Shown here: in pieces, positions 34,782 to 44,293 of the stretch
How positions within the stretch are numbered: position 1 is the first letter of the stretch
How the letters are laid out: each line of letters opens with the position of its first letter
Assembly (NCBI RefSeq): GCF_000299035.1
Contig: NZ_AKCS01000026.1
Coordinates: 1-47,426 of the forward strand
DNA: 47,426 nucleotides
Direction of reading: 5' to 3'
Source: Bacillus bingmayongensis
GTDB lineage: Bacteria; Bacillota; Bacilli; Bacillales; Bacillaceae_G
The notes under the pieces: generated by a model
Databases searched by the model: none
Told to the model about the DNA's origin: nothing
The model's input: the letters and a program-made list of their open reading frames with translations, nothing else
Program-made: the position numbers and the translations under genes

Positions 34782-36482
34782 TTAATTGGTTTCGATTACT
34801 TCAAGTACTTGTTCAGCTGTTGTTATTTGAATACCAGCGCGTATTAACTTTTCAAAGGCACGCATAAATGTAATCAAATTGAAGTCATCTGGTACTTCAA
34901 TAACACGAAGCGTTTCTTTAGGTAATCTATCTATCTTTTCAATGAACAATTCGCGAACATCACTAGGAATAAAGCGCTTTTTATGTCCTCTTGCTTTTAA
35001 AAGCTCACGTATTTCAATTTCTAAAGCCATATAAGCATTTAGATTTGTACCTTGTTCATAGGCGTACTTTCTAAACAACGTTTCTTCTTGATACTTTAGA
35101 TAGTTGCGGTGATATGATTCCTCTGTAACAGGTACAGCAAATTTGTATTTTAGTAACTCAAATGTTTTACGGAACAACTTTTTGATGTTTCGAAGAGAGT
35201 ACATAGAGAAATGCAATCCGAAATTAAATACAGCTTGTTCTTTTTGCTCTTTTGGTACATGTTGTGTAATAAGAGGATAGATACCTTCCTTAGCTGCCGT
35301 ATCAAGAATTTGATATTGTGACGTTTGATTTAATAGTTTCTTCAGTGTATATACTAACTTACTTGGATATTCCTCATTACGATCTATCATGTCACGCAAG
35401 CTTTGAATTACACTGCGAATTTGTCGATGGCATGTATATTTAAGTACATGAATAAATTTATTCATGTCTTTTGTAAATTCACCAATATTCATATCTTGAA
35501 GCACAGATTCGATAAAACGAGCTTTACGAGCATAAGTAACCTTTGGCGTGAATGGATCACGATATTGTACTTCTCCAGCTTCTTTTGTACATAAGAAATC
35601 CGTATGTAAGGAGAGATATAAAGTCGTATATCTTTTTTTATTATTAACCCCTTTTTGTAATTTGCAGATTTTGAATAGGGGAGTGCCTGTACATGGTAAT
35701 GCAGTTGTTAATTCTGTCATAACCGCGCGTATTTGATGCGGGTATTTCTTATGTAAAAAGCGGTACATCCCACCAAAATGAGTTTTATTTCCTCTTTCAT
35801 CCTGTTTGTCTAAGGAACGTTTTAGTGTAGTTTCTCTGTGCTGTTGCATCGCAATGTCCAAGAATAGTTTCTTAGCTGCAACTGACAGCTCAAAGAAAGC
35901 CTTTGTAAATACCACTGGGCTAATATAAACATAAGGGTTTGCCTTTTCAGTTTCTTCATTCATAAAATGAGTTAGCTTAATGGTATAGCGGCCATCTAAT
36001 TCCTTTTCAATCGTGACAATGTTATGTAGACTTAGTTTTTTTAATGCAATATAGAATTGAGAATGCTGTATGTAAGCAAACTCTTCTTTATATTGCTTGT
36101 AATCTTCCCACATCATATGTACTGTTACATTTGGAATGACCCCATTTGTGTAACATTTCTTGTGTAGGTATAAGAAGACTTCTAGATCTGCGTTTGTAAT
36201 ACCATATAATTTATGCTTCCTTCCTATTGTTTCAGAAACAGCAGACAGGGTACGACGTGAAAAAGATGGTTTCGCTTGTTCTACAAAGCCATCTACATCT
36301 GCAACACGTTCTTCATATGTCATTTGATCCAGTAGATCTTCAAGGTATGTATCTTTATAGCTGTAGTATTTCTCTTCGAAAGTTTCAACAAGTTTTTGCC
36401 AAGACTTCAGTGTTACTAATACTGCATTTGTAGATTGTCCATTTAGACCACGTTGGTTATGAATAATAAATGATTTTCCCAT
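34782..36482 (-). CDS. Rep-like plasmid replication protein with extra N-terminal domain
   Basis: 566 residues, soluble. The first 90 residues match the stand-alone protein at 31495. After them come winged-helix-like stretches (ITNADLEVFLYLHKKCYTN ... HSQFYIALKKLSLHNIVTIE; about 95-170), and a basic helical C-terminal half. This layout recalls plasmid replication initiators, and it is divergent from a second putative initiator across the iteron array. I cannot name the family. AGGAGGTG lies 6 bases before ATG 36482; the frame extends three codons into that site. A leader motif at 36520..36533 matches those ahead of 31495. Confidence 0.65.
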   Translation of the reverse strand: MGKSFIIHNQRGLNGQSTNAVLVTLKSWQKLVETFEEKYYSYKDTYLEDLLDQMTYEERVADVDGFVEQAKPSFSRRTLSAVSETIGRKHKLYGITNADLEVFLYLHKKCYTNGVIPNVTVHMMWEDYKQYKEEFAYIQHSQFYIALKKLSLHNIVTIEKELDGRYTIKLTHFMNEETEKANPYVYISPVVFTKAFFELSVAAKKLFLDIAMQQHRETTLKRSLDKQDERGNKTHFGGMYRFLHKKYPHQIRAVMTELTTALPCTGTPLFKICKLQKGVNNKKRYTTLYLSLHTDFLCTKEAGEVQYRDPFTPKVTYARKARFIESVLQDMNIGEFTKDMNKFIHVLKYTCHRQIRSVIQSLRDMIDRNEEYPSKLVYTLKKLLNQTSQYQILDTAAKEGIYPLITQHVPKEQKEQAVFNFGLHFSMYSLRNIKKLFRKTFELLKYKFAVPVTEESYHRNYLKYQEETLFRKYAYEQGTNLNAYMALEIEIRELLKARGHKKRFIPSDVRELFIEKIDRLPKETLRVIEVPDDFNLITFMRAFEKLIRAGIQITTAEQVLEVIETN

Positions 36483-36519
36483 CTTTTTCACCTCCTACCT
36501 GTAAACTCAGAAATATATG

Positions 36520-36533
36520 CCAGGATACTATAA
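36520..36533 (-). promoter_or_regulatory. TTATAG-TATCCTGG motif before the Rep gene
   Basis: Minus-strand TTATAGTATCCTGG equals the first leader motif at 31034..31050 except for three missing bases after TATAG. It lies 38 to 51 bases upstream of the Rep start, where an operator or leader element would sit. Confidence 0.55.
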
Positions 36534-36667
36534 AATATACCAATTTTGATTATAGCAAATCGAAAATTGCTGAAAGGTGCTCCTTTAAGGGGAATTTTGA
36601 GAATATGAAACACGACATAAAGCCAGTTGTGACAAGGGATACAGGATTTTCTTCATTTTTTTTTGTG

Positions 36668-37482
36668 TCAAGGATATGGCAAAAAACGTTTCATGTATTG
36701 GATGTGTCAAATTATTAGTGAAACAGTAGAAAAACGTTGATATATAAGGATTAAATGAAGATGTTTCATGTCTTTACGTCAAGGATATGGCAAAAGTGTT
36801 TCATGTTCATATATAAGTCATTTATTATAGAAATATCCATTGAATGTAGTGGTATGAAGGGTTATGAAAGAATTGAAAAGGATATTAGGTCAAGGATATG
36901 GCAAAAAACGTTTCATATTTTAAAATTTACAAGGTCAAGGATATGGCAAAGGTGTTTCATGTTTTATATGTAGTAGGAAAAAGAAAGAAACACTTATAAA
37001 CCCTTGATACATAAGGGTTTATGGGTGTTTCTTATATTTGATAAGGTCAAGGATATGGCAAAAATGTTTCAGGATGATTTAGGATCTGTTTTGTACACAG
37101 AAGGGAAAACGGTTGATATATATGAGTTTATGGGATGTTAAAAAAATTTTTGAAAATATATAATCGAAATAAGAAAAATTAACTAATGTTTCATCTTTTG
37201 AATTTTAGGTCGAGGATATGACAAAGATGTTTCAATTGCTTGTTTCAAATAGAAATGAATGAATCTAGCTCATTATATACGTGTTATTCATGCAAAAGCT
37301 TATATAAGGGTATGATAGAGAAGTGATAAGGGCAAAAGTGTGTTTCATATTTATAAAAAAGGTTAACAATATGTCAAAAAGTGTTTCAGTTATTAATTCG
37401 TTAGATTAATTGATGGTATATTGGTTGGTAATGTATAATAAATGTTATTTCACTTGTACAAACAAGACAAAAGTGTTTCATT
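36668..37482 (+). repeat. Iteron array, probable replication origin
   Basis: Six clear copies of TCAAGGATATGGCAAA followed within 2-5 bases by GTTTCATG, at 36668, 36779, 36890, 36935, 37047 and 37210. Weaker copies lie at about 37327, 37363 and 37454, and extra GTTTCAT halves stand between them. Gaps are 111, 111, 45, 112 and 163 bases. All point the same way and lead into the initiator gene at 37586. Iterons of about 27 bp beside a Rep gene mark theta-type plasmid origins. Confidence 0.8.
36985..37033. repeat. Two-part cruciform inside the iteron array
   Basis: AAGAAACAC / GTGTTTCTT outer stem and ATAAACCCTT / AAGGGTTTAT inner stem, nested with small bulges. The outer arms contain the GTTTC half of the iteron in both orientations, so it may be both a structure and a binding site. 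Confidence 0.6.
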
Positions 37483-37585
37483 ATTTTTTTGAACATAACA
37501 GAATCGGAAAATAAGAATGATTTATATATAATTCGCTAAATATTGAGTTGTTTGAAAGGAATGTACGAAAGGAAGGAGTGACAAC

Positions 37586-39310
37586 GTGGAGAAATTAGCA
37601 CAATTGTTTACTGATGCTTTGTTAATATCTGAACCTTTATATGGAAATAACGAAGTTATTTGGAAGAAATGGACTTCTTTTAGTGCAGATGTCGAAAAAG
37701 ATAGTAGTAAGGTTATAACTTCACAATATATTTCCCCATCTTTTTCAGCATTAGTATCATGGCTTAGTAAAAAGAATGTAGAAGGAATAACCTCATTACA
37801 AATTGCTATTAAGTTGAATCAGTATAAGGATGAAATCCATTCAGAAATTGAACATCTTTTAACAGAAGAGTTTAAAAATGATAAAAAGCCAAAATTAAGT
37901 GATGAAACAGTAATTCAGGCAGAAGAAAACGAAGATAGAACAGATGATAAAGATTATTTTGAGGTCAATAATTCCGCGGTTTATTTTAAATTACGTGACG
38001 GGATCTCCAAAAATCATTTTGAAGAGGATTCAAATATGGGTGTCAAATCTTATCCGATTGAAACAAAAGAAAGTAATGCGATAGCTCAGCTTTCTTCGCA
38101 TCGGGATGAGGATTTGAAGCTTATTAAAGATGATGAAGCGTCCCGGTGGAATACTTTAGTTAATGATGTAATGAGTAATATGGATGATCTTACAGCGGAT
38201 GTATTAGATTCAATTACTATACAATGGTTAGCTCAAGCGCAGTCACCGGACGAGTTCATCGAATTTTCATATGAGCAAGTATTAGATATGTGTAATGTAC
38301 CTAAAAAGAAAGTAAGTAAGGGAGAATATTATAGACCTGAAGATAAAATTAAGGTTGCTAAGAGGATTGCTGCTTTAGCGAGTATTTTTATATATTTAAA
38401 TGATGATAATGAAGTAGTAGTTTTAAATGATGAAAATGAAAATGATGAGGAATATAAAGTAAAAAGGGAAGTAATTAAAAGGTTATTTGTTCTAGATTCA
38501 GTTGTATTATGGAGACATAATACAACAAATGAATATATGGGTATTGAATCTTGCCGAATTAAACCTGGAAGCTTTTTATCAAGTTATTTATATGGTTCAA
38601 ATAATACTACAGCCTTATTATCTAAAAAGGCACTTGAATATAATAGTTACCGACATAAATATCATAAACGCTTAATTCGCTATTTAACATGGCAATGGAG
38701 AATTAGGCAAATATATTCTACTTTAAAGCGCCCGTACTCCATTGGAGGCGATAAAGGATTATTAGCTGTCATGGCAATTCCACTTACATGGAAACCAAGT
38801 CGTACTCGAGAACACTTAGAGAATGTTCTTACTGACTTAGAGAGAGAGAATGTGATTTCTAAGTGGGAGTATTCAAGTAAATTAGATGAAGAACGTTTAA
38901 ATAAGAAAAATTGGTTCAAAGATTATTGGATTGATTTAAATATTACTATTCTTCCACCAGAAGAATTAATTAAATCTATGTACAATTTACCAAAGAAAAA
39001 AACATTCGAAATAGAAAATAATAATGAAACAACAATAGAGTATAGTGAAAAGACTAAAGATATTATTGATATGCCGCAAATAACAGTTAGTAAAGAATCT
39101 GACATTTTTGATGAAGAAGTTGTTCGAGAAAAAATACTAGAGCGACACAATGTTGATAATATAAGTATACGAGAGCTTGCAAAAGAAATAAAAATATCGG
39201 CACCTACGCTATCCAGATTTTGCAATAGACAAACTAAGCGTTTATCAGCTAATGCAGTTGAAAAAATGTCAAAGTGGTATAAGAGACAAATGATATTAGA
39301 AAAAATGTAA
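37586..39310 (+). CDS. Putative plasmid replication initiator with C-terminal HTH
   Basis: 574 residues starting at GTG with AAGGAGTG 5 bases before. N-terminal helical part, acidic linker (about 95-125), then a conserved-looking core (DSITIQWLAQAQSPDEFIEF ... YRPEDKIKVAKRIAALASIF ... PGSFLSSYLYGSNN ... KALEYNSYRHKYHKRLIRYL). The C-terminus has an HTH (ISIRELAKEIKISAPTLSRF). Such large proteins with a C-terminal HTH occur as initiators on Firmicute plasmids. It lies directly after the iteron array and is divergent from the 566-aa Rep-like protein. Family name uncertain. Confidence 0.65.
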   Translation: MEKLAQLFTDALLISEPLYGNNEVIWKKWTSFSADVEKDSSKVITSQYISPSFSALVSWLSKKNVEGITSLQIAIKLNQYKDEIHSEIEHLLTEEFKNDKKPKLSDETVIQAEENEDRTDDKDYFEVNNSAVYFKLRDGISKNHFEEDSNMGVKSYPIETKESNAIAQLSSHRDEDLKLIKDDEASRWNTLVNDVMSNMDDLTADVLDSITIQWLAQAQSPDEFIEFSYEQVLDMCNVPKKKVSKGEYYRPEDKIKVAKRIAALASIFIYLNDDNEVVVLNDENENDEEYKVKREVIKRLFVLDSVVLWRHNTTNEYMGIESCRIKPGSFLSSYLYGSNNTTALLSKKALEYNSYRHKYHKRLIRYLTWQWRIRQIYSTLKRPYSIGGDKGLLAVMAIPLTWKPSRTREHLENVLTDLERENVISKWEYSSKLDEERLNKKNWFKDYWIDLNITILPPEELIKSMYNLPKKKTFEIENNNETTIEYSEKTKDIIDMPQITVSKESDIFDEEVVREKILERHNVDNISIRELAKEIKISAPTLSRFCNRQTKRLSANAVEKMSKWYKRQMILEKM

Positions 39311-39340
39311 TGGTAAAATATATATTCATAGAAATGTGAG

Positions 39341-39375
39341 AGAGCCTATTTTATGGTAGATATAAAATAGGCTCT
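39341..39375 (+). terminator. Initiator gene terminator
   Basis: AGAGCCTATTTTAT / ATAAAATAGGCTCT, a perfect 14-bp stem with a 7-base loop and T run, 30 bases past the stop codon. Confidence 0.85.
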
Positions 39376-39853
39376 TTAATTTTAAATGTGCTTCGTTTAT
39401 CGTTTAACCTTTTCTTTAACTAACACGCGGGTGTATTAGCTGAAAAAGGAATACAAAAGCAATCAATCTTTTTAATCGGTTACAATGGTTATTAGTATTA
39501 ATTCGATCAATTTTTATTGAAAATCAACAGTTTGATTATTAATATTTTTTGAAGTGTTGTCTTTTTTTAAATGCAATTACATGTTGTAGAGTTTTTAGGT
39601 TCCCATTTACCAAGGTGTTCTAAAAACATAATGGGAACTTTTATATTTTTTCCATTCCTACATAGGGTACAATAACAGTTATTATCTAAAGATAAATAAG
39701 AGTTCCCAGGTCTTTTTTTATATTTCCCATCACTTCTAACCCACTTAATATCCACGAATTCACCGGCTTCTGTATGGTTTGGTTAAATGAAAAATCTGAG
39801 TCAGCTGAAAATAATACTGCTGGTATATTATTTGTACATGGAGAAATAAAAAC
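39376..39853. other. Intergenic region before IS6
   Basis: 480 bases. A minus-strand frame 39567..39755 (62 codons, GTG, no ribosome site; YCTLCR and TTCNCI cysteine pairs) may be a decayed zinc-binding protein, but I give it low weight. The rest shows no gene. The right end is cut by IS6. Confidence 0.35.
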
Positions 39854-40713
39854 GGTTCTGGTGCAAAAACTTTAAAGCTCTTGCAAGTAATCTCCTAAAC
39901 TTGGACATACTGATAGTATTACTCTAAAAAAGGTGTGCTCGGTATGGAAAAGGACAATTTATTTAAATGGAAACATTATCAACCTGACATCATTTTGTTA
40001 ATGGTGAGATGGTACCTACGGTACAACCTAAGTTTTCGTGATTTGGTGGAAATGATGGAGGAACGTGGATTATCCATCGCTCACACAACCATTATGCGTT
40101 GGGTTCATCAATATGGATCAGAATTAGATGAAAGAATACGGCGTCATCTTAAGCCAACAAATGACTCGTGGAGAGTCGATGAAGCGTATATCAAAGTAAA
40201 AGGTCAATGGATTTATCTGTATCGTGCAGTGGATTCCGAAGGAAACACAATTGATTTTTATCTCAGTGAAACAAGAGACACAAAGGCTGCAAAGCGATTC
40301 TTCAAGAAAGCTTTGCGGTCTTTTCATATTTCTAAACCTCGCGTCATTACGGTGGATAAGAATCCGGCTTATCCACTGGCGATACAAGAATTAAAAGAGG
40401 AGAAACGTATACCTGAAGGCGTACAGATAAGACAATGTAAATATCTTAACAATATCGTGGAACAGGATCATCGTTTTATAAAGAAGAGGGTTCGTTCCAT
40501 GTTAGGATTAAAATCATTTCGTACAGCAACCTTGATTTTGAGAGGTATCGAAGCCATGCATATGATGACAAAAAGACAACTTCACCAAAGGGTGAAATCT
40601 GTCCAAAATGAGGTTGAAGTCATTCATAAGTTATTTGGATTAGCCGTTTAATCTCAAAGTTAACAGGGGATTGCTGTTCTATATTCCTAGTAAGCTATTT
40701 TCGCACCAGAACC
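39854..40713 (+). mobile_element. IS6-family element, 860 bp
   Basis: Left end GGTTCTGGTGCAAAAACTTT, right end the complement of GGTTCTGGTGCGAAAATAGC. One full transposase on the plus strand. It cuts the IS231 transposase remnant at 40714. Same type as 17931..18780 but in the opposite orientation. Confidence 0.9.
39935..40651 (+). CDS. IS6-family transposase
   Basis: 238 residues. DDE residues in RVDEAYIKVKGQW (Thr of DETY replaced by Ala), ITVDKNPAYPLA and VEQDHRFIKKR. Full length and probably active. Confidence 0.92.
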   Translation: MLGMEKDNLFKWKHYQPDIILLMVRWYLRYNLSFRDLVEMMEERGLSIAHTTIMRWVHQYGSELDERIRRHLKPTNDSWRVDEAYIKVKGQWIYLYRAVDSEGNTIDFYLSETRDTKAAKRFFKKALRSFHISKPRVITVDKNPAYPLAIQELKEEKRIPEGVQIRQCKYLNNIVEQDHRFIKKRVRSMLGLKSFRTATLILRGIEAMHMMTKRQLHQRVKSVQNEVEVIHKLFGLAV

Positions 40714-41243
40714 TTATTTTTACCTGGTTCCATTTGAAAATTGAGGAATTTTCCACTATGTAAATCATACTCTAGCTGAATCTTAATACCGGTTGTTTGT
40801 GCACATCCTCCTGAACCAGGATAAATAGGGGCCAAATGATTAGGCACTTGAAAAATAGTAGCATCTAAAATACGGATACGTTCAAAATAAGAAGTGTATT
40901 GGTTTGGGATTTGAGATGAATCGTTTAGTTGGCTTTTGACTAAAAGGGAAAATACACGTTGTAGAAATAAAACAGCATATCGGTTAAAACGTTGATTAAG
41001 TCCTTCTGGACTCATGAGTGTAGCTGTATTAGCATAAAGCTGACTACATAATCGAGTAAGGGGACTACTTGCTACATGTTGACTGATCCAGATACATAAG
41101 GCAGCCAAATCTCGTGCGCCACACTTACTTTTACGTTTTACAAAACCTGTCTCCTGTGCGAGTTGTTGAAGAATATATGGAGATAGATATCGTTGTAGTT
41201 CTTGAGCAAACAAATAAAACTCATCTTGAATCGAAAGATTCAT
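40714..41243 (-). pseudogene. IS231 (IS4-family) transposase, N-terminal part
   Basis: About 176 codons from [20 protein letters not shown] through [20 protein letters not shown], which contains the first DDE aspartate. Cut by the IS6 end at 40713, so the second Asp and the Glu are lost. The frame opens upstream to 41303 but the IS231 start is the internal ATG at 41243 with AAAGGATGG. Confidence 0.88.
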
Positions 41244-41622
41244 AAAAAAACGCCATCCTTTCTGTATTGGAGTGAACCCTGAGAATGAGACGATAAAAAA
41301 CACCTCTTTAAATCGTAAGTATCAGTTATGATTTTAATGGAGGTGTTTTTTTATTTGAATTATCTTTATAGATGTAGCGATTAATCCGATTGCATTTTTT
41401 CTTTAATAATCAGTACCTGGCTATATAATCATTAGGTTAAACTTCGATAATGCTTTCAGAATGAAAACGTAATGTTTTTTATGGCAACCAAGTTTATTTT
41501 TATCGTTGTGGGGGGGACACCAAAACCTTACATGTATGGTGACCCCAATAAGGAAAATCGGCCTCTTGAGTGTAAATTCCTATTTTATTAATGCGAATCT
41601 AATTTATTTTGGAGACAGTATC
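41244..41622. other. IS231 leader and intergenic region
   Basis: AAAAAACACCTC (41296..41307) pairs with GAGGTGTTTTTT (about 41340..41351), the anti-readthrough hairpin usual in IS231 leaders. Beyond it, GGTGACCCCAATAA (41537..41550) resembles GGGACCCCAATAA at 39..51 of the window. No gene. Confidence 0.45.
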
Positions 41623-42762
41623 CTATGAAAAGAGCCTCGCAGTCTGTTTTCTCACAACTTCCATCGGTCCCATCTTAAAAGAGCGAAGCCAAACATTAGC
41701 GAACATAATCTGGAATATGCTGAGTGCAGTCCAAACACCAATGATTGAAATCGAATTTAGCTTGCTTCCGAGCCCAATCCCCCAGCCATAAAAAATAACC
41801 GAAGCCAACACATTTTGCAGTACATAACAGCTAAGTGACATTTTACCTATCTGCTCCAACCAGCTCCAAACCCTTAGATTTGGTTTTAATTCGACAAGTC
41901 GGGAAATAATTGCTAAGTATCCCATTGCCAACAAAGGGGCGAACAAATATCTAACCGGCATATCAAATAATCCACCAGGAACAAAGAGTAGCAAATTAAG
42001 CGGTAGCCCAATTAGGATTCCATATTTAAATAGAAGACGACGGATTTTTCTTCCTACCTCATTATCAGCAAACGCCCCTTTACGCATAAGAATAACACCA
42101 GAAAGAAACAGGACTATATTAAGTGGAAGGGCAAATACGACTTCAAACCGTAACATAATAAAATTTGATAACCTGTATTGTACTTGCTCCATCCAACTCC
42201 CTGTTTGATAAAGAGTGACTATATCTCCACTTACACCCGCCTTACCATTAACTCCATTTACAGCAGCTAATAGCATCATCACAAATAAAAACAATACGAA
42301 TGAGCCATAAACCCCTACGCCCCATTTAATCGTAAGCCAAATCGCTTTTTCACCTTTCTTTACAATCAACGATACGATGATTGCAGCTGCTGCATAGCCC
42401 ATCAAAACATCGTATTCCATAACAAGTGTGAAATGAATGAAGCCTTCTAGCATCAGAATCATTGATATCCATAAATATGTGCCAGGCCAAGCGTTACCTT
42501 TACGAAGGGATTGTTGATATTTCATTTCCAAGCCGACCCCAAACATAACTGACAGTAAACCGAGAAATTTTCCATTAATAAATACAAGGCATAAGGTTCG
42601 GATAAAATCATCGACTGACACCCACCATTGATTATCGCCCATAAATACTTTGCTTACATCTCCCAAAAATCCGAATATCCAGATATTCGTTCCAAGCGTT
42701 CCTAAAATAGCAAAACCCCTTAATATGTCTAAAATACGAATGCGTTTTGCACGGTTCTCCAT
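41623..42762 (-). CDS. DUF418-type membrane protein (YeiB family)
   Basis: 379 residues and about ten transmembrane helices. The N-terminus RILDILRGFAILGTLGTNIW is the typical start of DUF418/heparan-alpha-glucosaminide acetyltransferase-like proteins; the C-terminal part is DUF418. Likely an acyltransferase-like membrane protein of unknown substrate. GGGGGAG precedes ATG. AATACA-TT-TGTATC (42781..42794) just upstream matches the boxes near the TetR gene, so it is probably repressed by that TetR. Confidence 0.8.
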   Translation of the reverse strand: MENRAKRIRILDILRGFAILGTLGTNIWIFGFLGDVSKVFMGDNQWWVSVDDFIRTLCLVFINGKFLGLLSVMFGVGLEMKYQQSLRKGNAWPGTYLWISMILMLEGFIHFTLVMEYDVLMGYAAAAIIVSLIVKKGEKAIWLTIKWGVGVYGSFVLFLFVMMLLAAVNGVNGKAGVSGDIVTLYQTGSWMEQVQYRLSNFIMLRFEVVFALPLNIVLFLSGVILMRKGAFADNEVGRKIRRLLFKYGILIGLPLNLLLFVPGGLFDMPVRYLFAPLLAMGYLAIISRLVELKPNLRVWSWLEQIGKMSLSCYVLQNVLASVIFYGWGIGLGSKLNSISIIGVWTALSIFQIMFANVWLRSFKMGPMEVVRKQTARLFS

Positions 42763-42780
42763 GAATGCTCCCCCTTTTTT

Positions 42781-42794
42781 AATACATTTGTATC
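42781..42794. promoter_or_regulatory. TetR box upstream of DUF418 gene
   Basis: AATACATTTGTATC, one mismatch from the AATACA-NN-TGTATT palindrome found twice in the TetR gene control region (43627, 43669). Confidence 0.65.
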
Positions 42795-42949
42795 AAAAAA
42801 GATATTAGCACATTATATTTTAATAAACAATGAAGACTTATACTTATTTTTTCTTTTTGGGATTCATGTATTATAAGTATATAGTGAGAATAAGAACAAT
42901 TTTAAAGAATTATCGACTTTAAAATTAAAGAAGAAAAAGCTGAATAAAA

Positions 42950-42990
42950 ATCCCTCTATCACTCACCTGAACGATGATTGATAGAGGGAT
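42950..42990 (-). terminator. TetR gene terminator
   Basis: ATCCCTCTATCA / TGATAGAGGGAT, a 12-bp stem about 10 bases past the TetR stop. T-rich on the minus-strand side. Confidence 0.8.
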
Positions 42991-42998
42991 TTGTTGGA

Positions 42999-43586
42999 TT
43001 ATTTAACACAAATTAAATCCATGTGGTACTGAATCGTTTTTGTGATACGCTCCCGATTAATTCGTTCACGGTCAAACAGGGCATGAATTGCAAGTCCATC
43101 AATCAGCGAATAGAGTCTTTCCACTTCAAGATCTACATCAAGTTCAGGTTTTAAAAGGGCACAACTATTAAGGAAATGAATGATATCTTTAACCACATCA
43201 TAAATTTTATCAGATTTTATTGGTAATTTTTCACTTCGATGGTTAATATGTGCCATGAAAGCGAACCAAACTTCCATTTCTACAAGTGCTTCATCGGTTA
43301 TAGGAACAAGTTCTAATAATATGTTTATCACGATCTCCTTTGGAGGTAAATCACGTATTGTTACTGCTTGAATGCGCTTTGTAACTCTCTCTTGTACAAG
43401 GGTCATCGCAAAGACTAATAACTCATCTTGATTCGAAAAATAATAGCGAAGTGCTCCTAATGAAACACCTGCCTCTTGGGCAATATTTCTTACTGTTGCT
43501 CCTTCCATCCCTTTAATCGAAATGACTCGCCACATCGCCTCTGCAATTAATATACGTTTCTCTTCATGATCTATAATTTTCGGCAT
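42999..43586 (-). CDS. TetR/AcrR-family regulator
   Basis: 195 residues. HTH at about 25-50 (ATVRNIAQEAGVSLGALRYY), and a BetI-type C-terminal ligand domain. Divergent from the membrane-protein gene at 43735, with two palindromic boxes between. A third box lies before the DUF418 gene. It probably represses itself and both neighbours until a small molecule binds. Effector unknown. Confidence 0.9.
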   Translation of the reverse strand: MPKIIDHEEKRILIAEAMWRVISIKGMEGATVRNIAQEAGVSLGALRYYFSNQDELLVFAMTLVQERVTKRIQAVTIRDLPPKEIVINILLELVPITDEALVEMEVWFAFMAHINHRSEKLPIKSDKIYDVVKDIIHFLNSCALLKPELDVDLEVERLYSLIDGLAIHALFDRERINRERITKTIQYHMDLICVK

Positions 43587-43626
43587 ACCGCTATTTTACC
43601 ATAAAAAACAACATAATAATCTTTTT

Positions 43627-43682
43627 AATACAGTTGTATTTTTCAAGGTCATTATGTATAATCATTTTAGTACAATTGTATT
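43627..43682. promoter_or_regulatory. Paired TetR operators
   Basis: AATACAGTTGTATT (43627..43640) and AGTACAATTGTATT (43669..43682), centres 42 bases or four helical turns apart. The first lies near the TetR start, the second near 43735, well placed for control of both divergent promoters. Confidence 0.75.
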
Positions 43683-43734
43683 AAATAAAAACAATTAAAA
43701 ACATCTATACTAAAATATAATTAGGAGTGATTAT

Positions 43735-44268
43735 TTGAATTTTGTTGTTTGGTCAATTATTGGAGCTGAAGTTGGTTTTTGGCTTTTTATTATACTCGGC
43801 CTAGTTTCACGTTACCTATTTAATCAAAAGAAACTTGGTATGTTCCTTTTAGCGTTAGTTCCGGTTATTGATTTGATTCTCTTAAGCGTAACTGCTGTTG
43901 ACCTCTATAATGGTGGTACAGCAACACAAGCACATGCCCTTGCTGCTGTTTATTTAGGTGTATCATTAGTTTTTGGAAAGAGTATGATGCATTGGGCAGA
44001 TAAAAAGTTTTTATATCATATCAAAAAAGAAGGAGCAAAGCCTGAAAGAAAGATTGGTTACGAATACGCATGTCATTCGTTGAAGGGATCGTGTAAACAT
44101 TTATTAGCTTATGCCATTGGAGTAGGAATTTTATTCGGGTTGATGTATTTAGCGAATGACCCTGAGCAAGTAGCTCCATTTTACAGCACATTAATAATAT
44201 GGACAGTTGTACTTATATCAGATTTTATTTTTACCATCTCTTATTTCATTTGGCCACGTAAGAAATAA
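43735..44268 (+). CDS. Multi-pass membrane protein (possibly YmcC-like)
   Basis: 177 residues, TTG start with TAGGAG 7 bases before. Five hydrophobic segments (about 7-28, 33-55, 68-84, 121-140, 152-172). It may belong to the YmcC-type group of Bacillus membrane proteins; this is a guess from layout. TetR boxes upstream put it in the TetR regulon with the DUF418 gene. Confidence 0.6.
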   Translation: MNFVVWSIIGAEVGFWLFIILGLVSRYLFNQKKLGMFLLALVPVIDLILLSVTAVDLYNGGTATQAHALAAVYLGVSLVFGKSMMHWADKKFLYHIKKEGAKPERKIGYEYACHSLKGSCKHLLAYAIGVGILFGLMYLANDPEQVAPFYSTLIIWTVVLISDFIFTISYFIWPRKK

Positions 44269-44293
44269 TAGCAGTTGAAATAGATAGACAAAC

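Noticed and set aside
36668-37482. Possible CRISPR array
   Set aside because: Repeats are 27 bases but spacers range from about 18 to 136 bases, half-sites occur between, and no cas gene is near. Fits iterons.
39567-39755. 62-codon minus-strand frame with cysteine pairs
   Set aside because: GTG start without ribosome site and beside an IS cut; kept only as a note in the intergenic entry.
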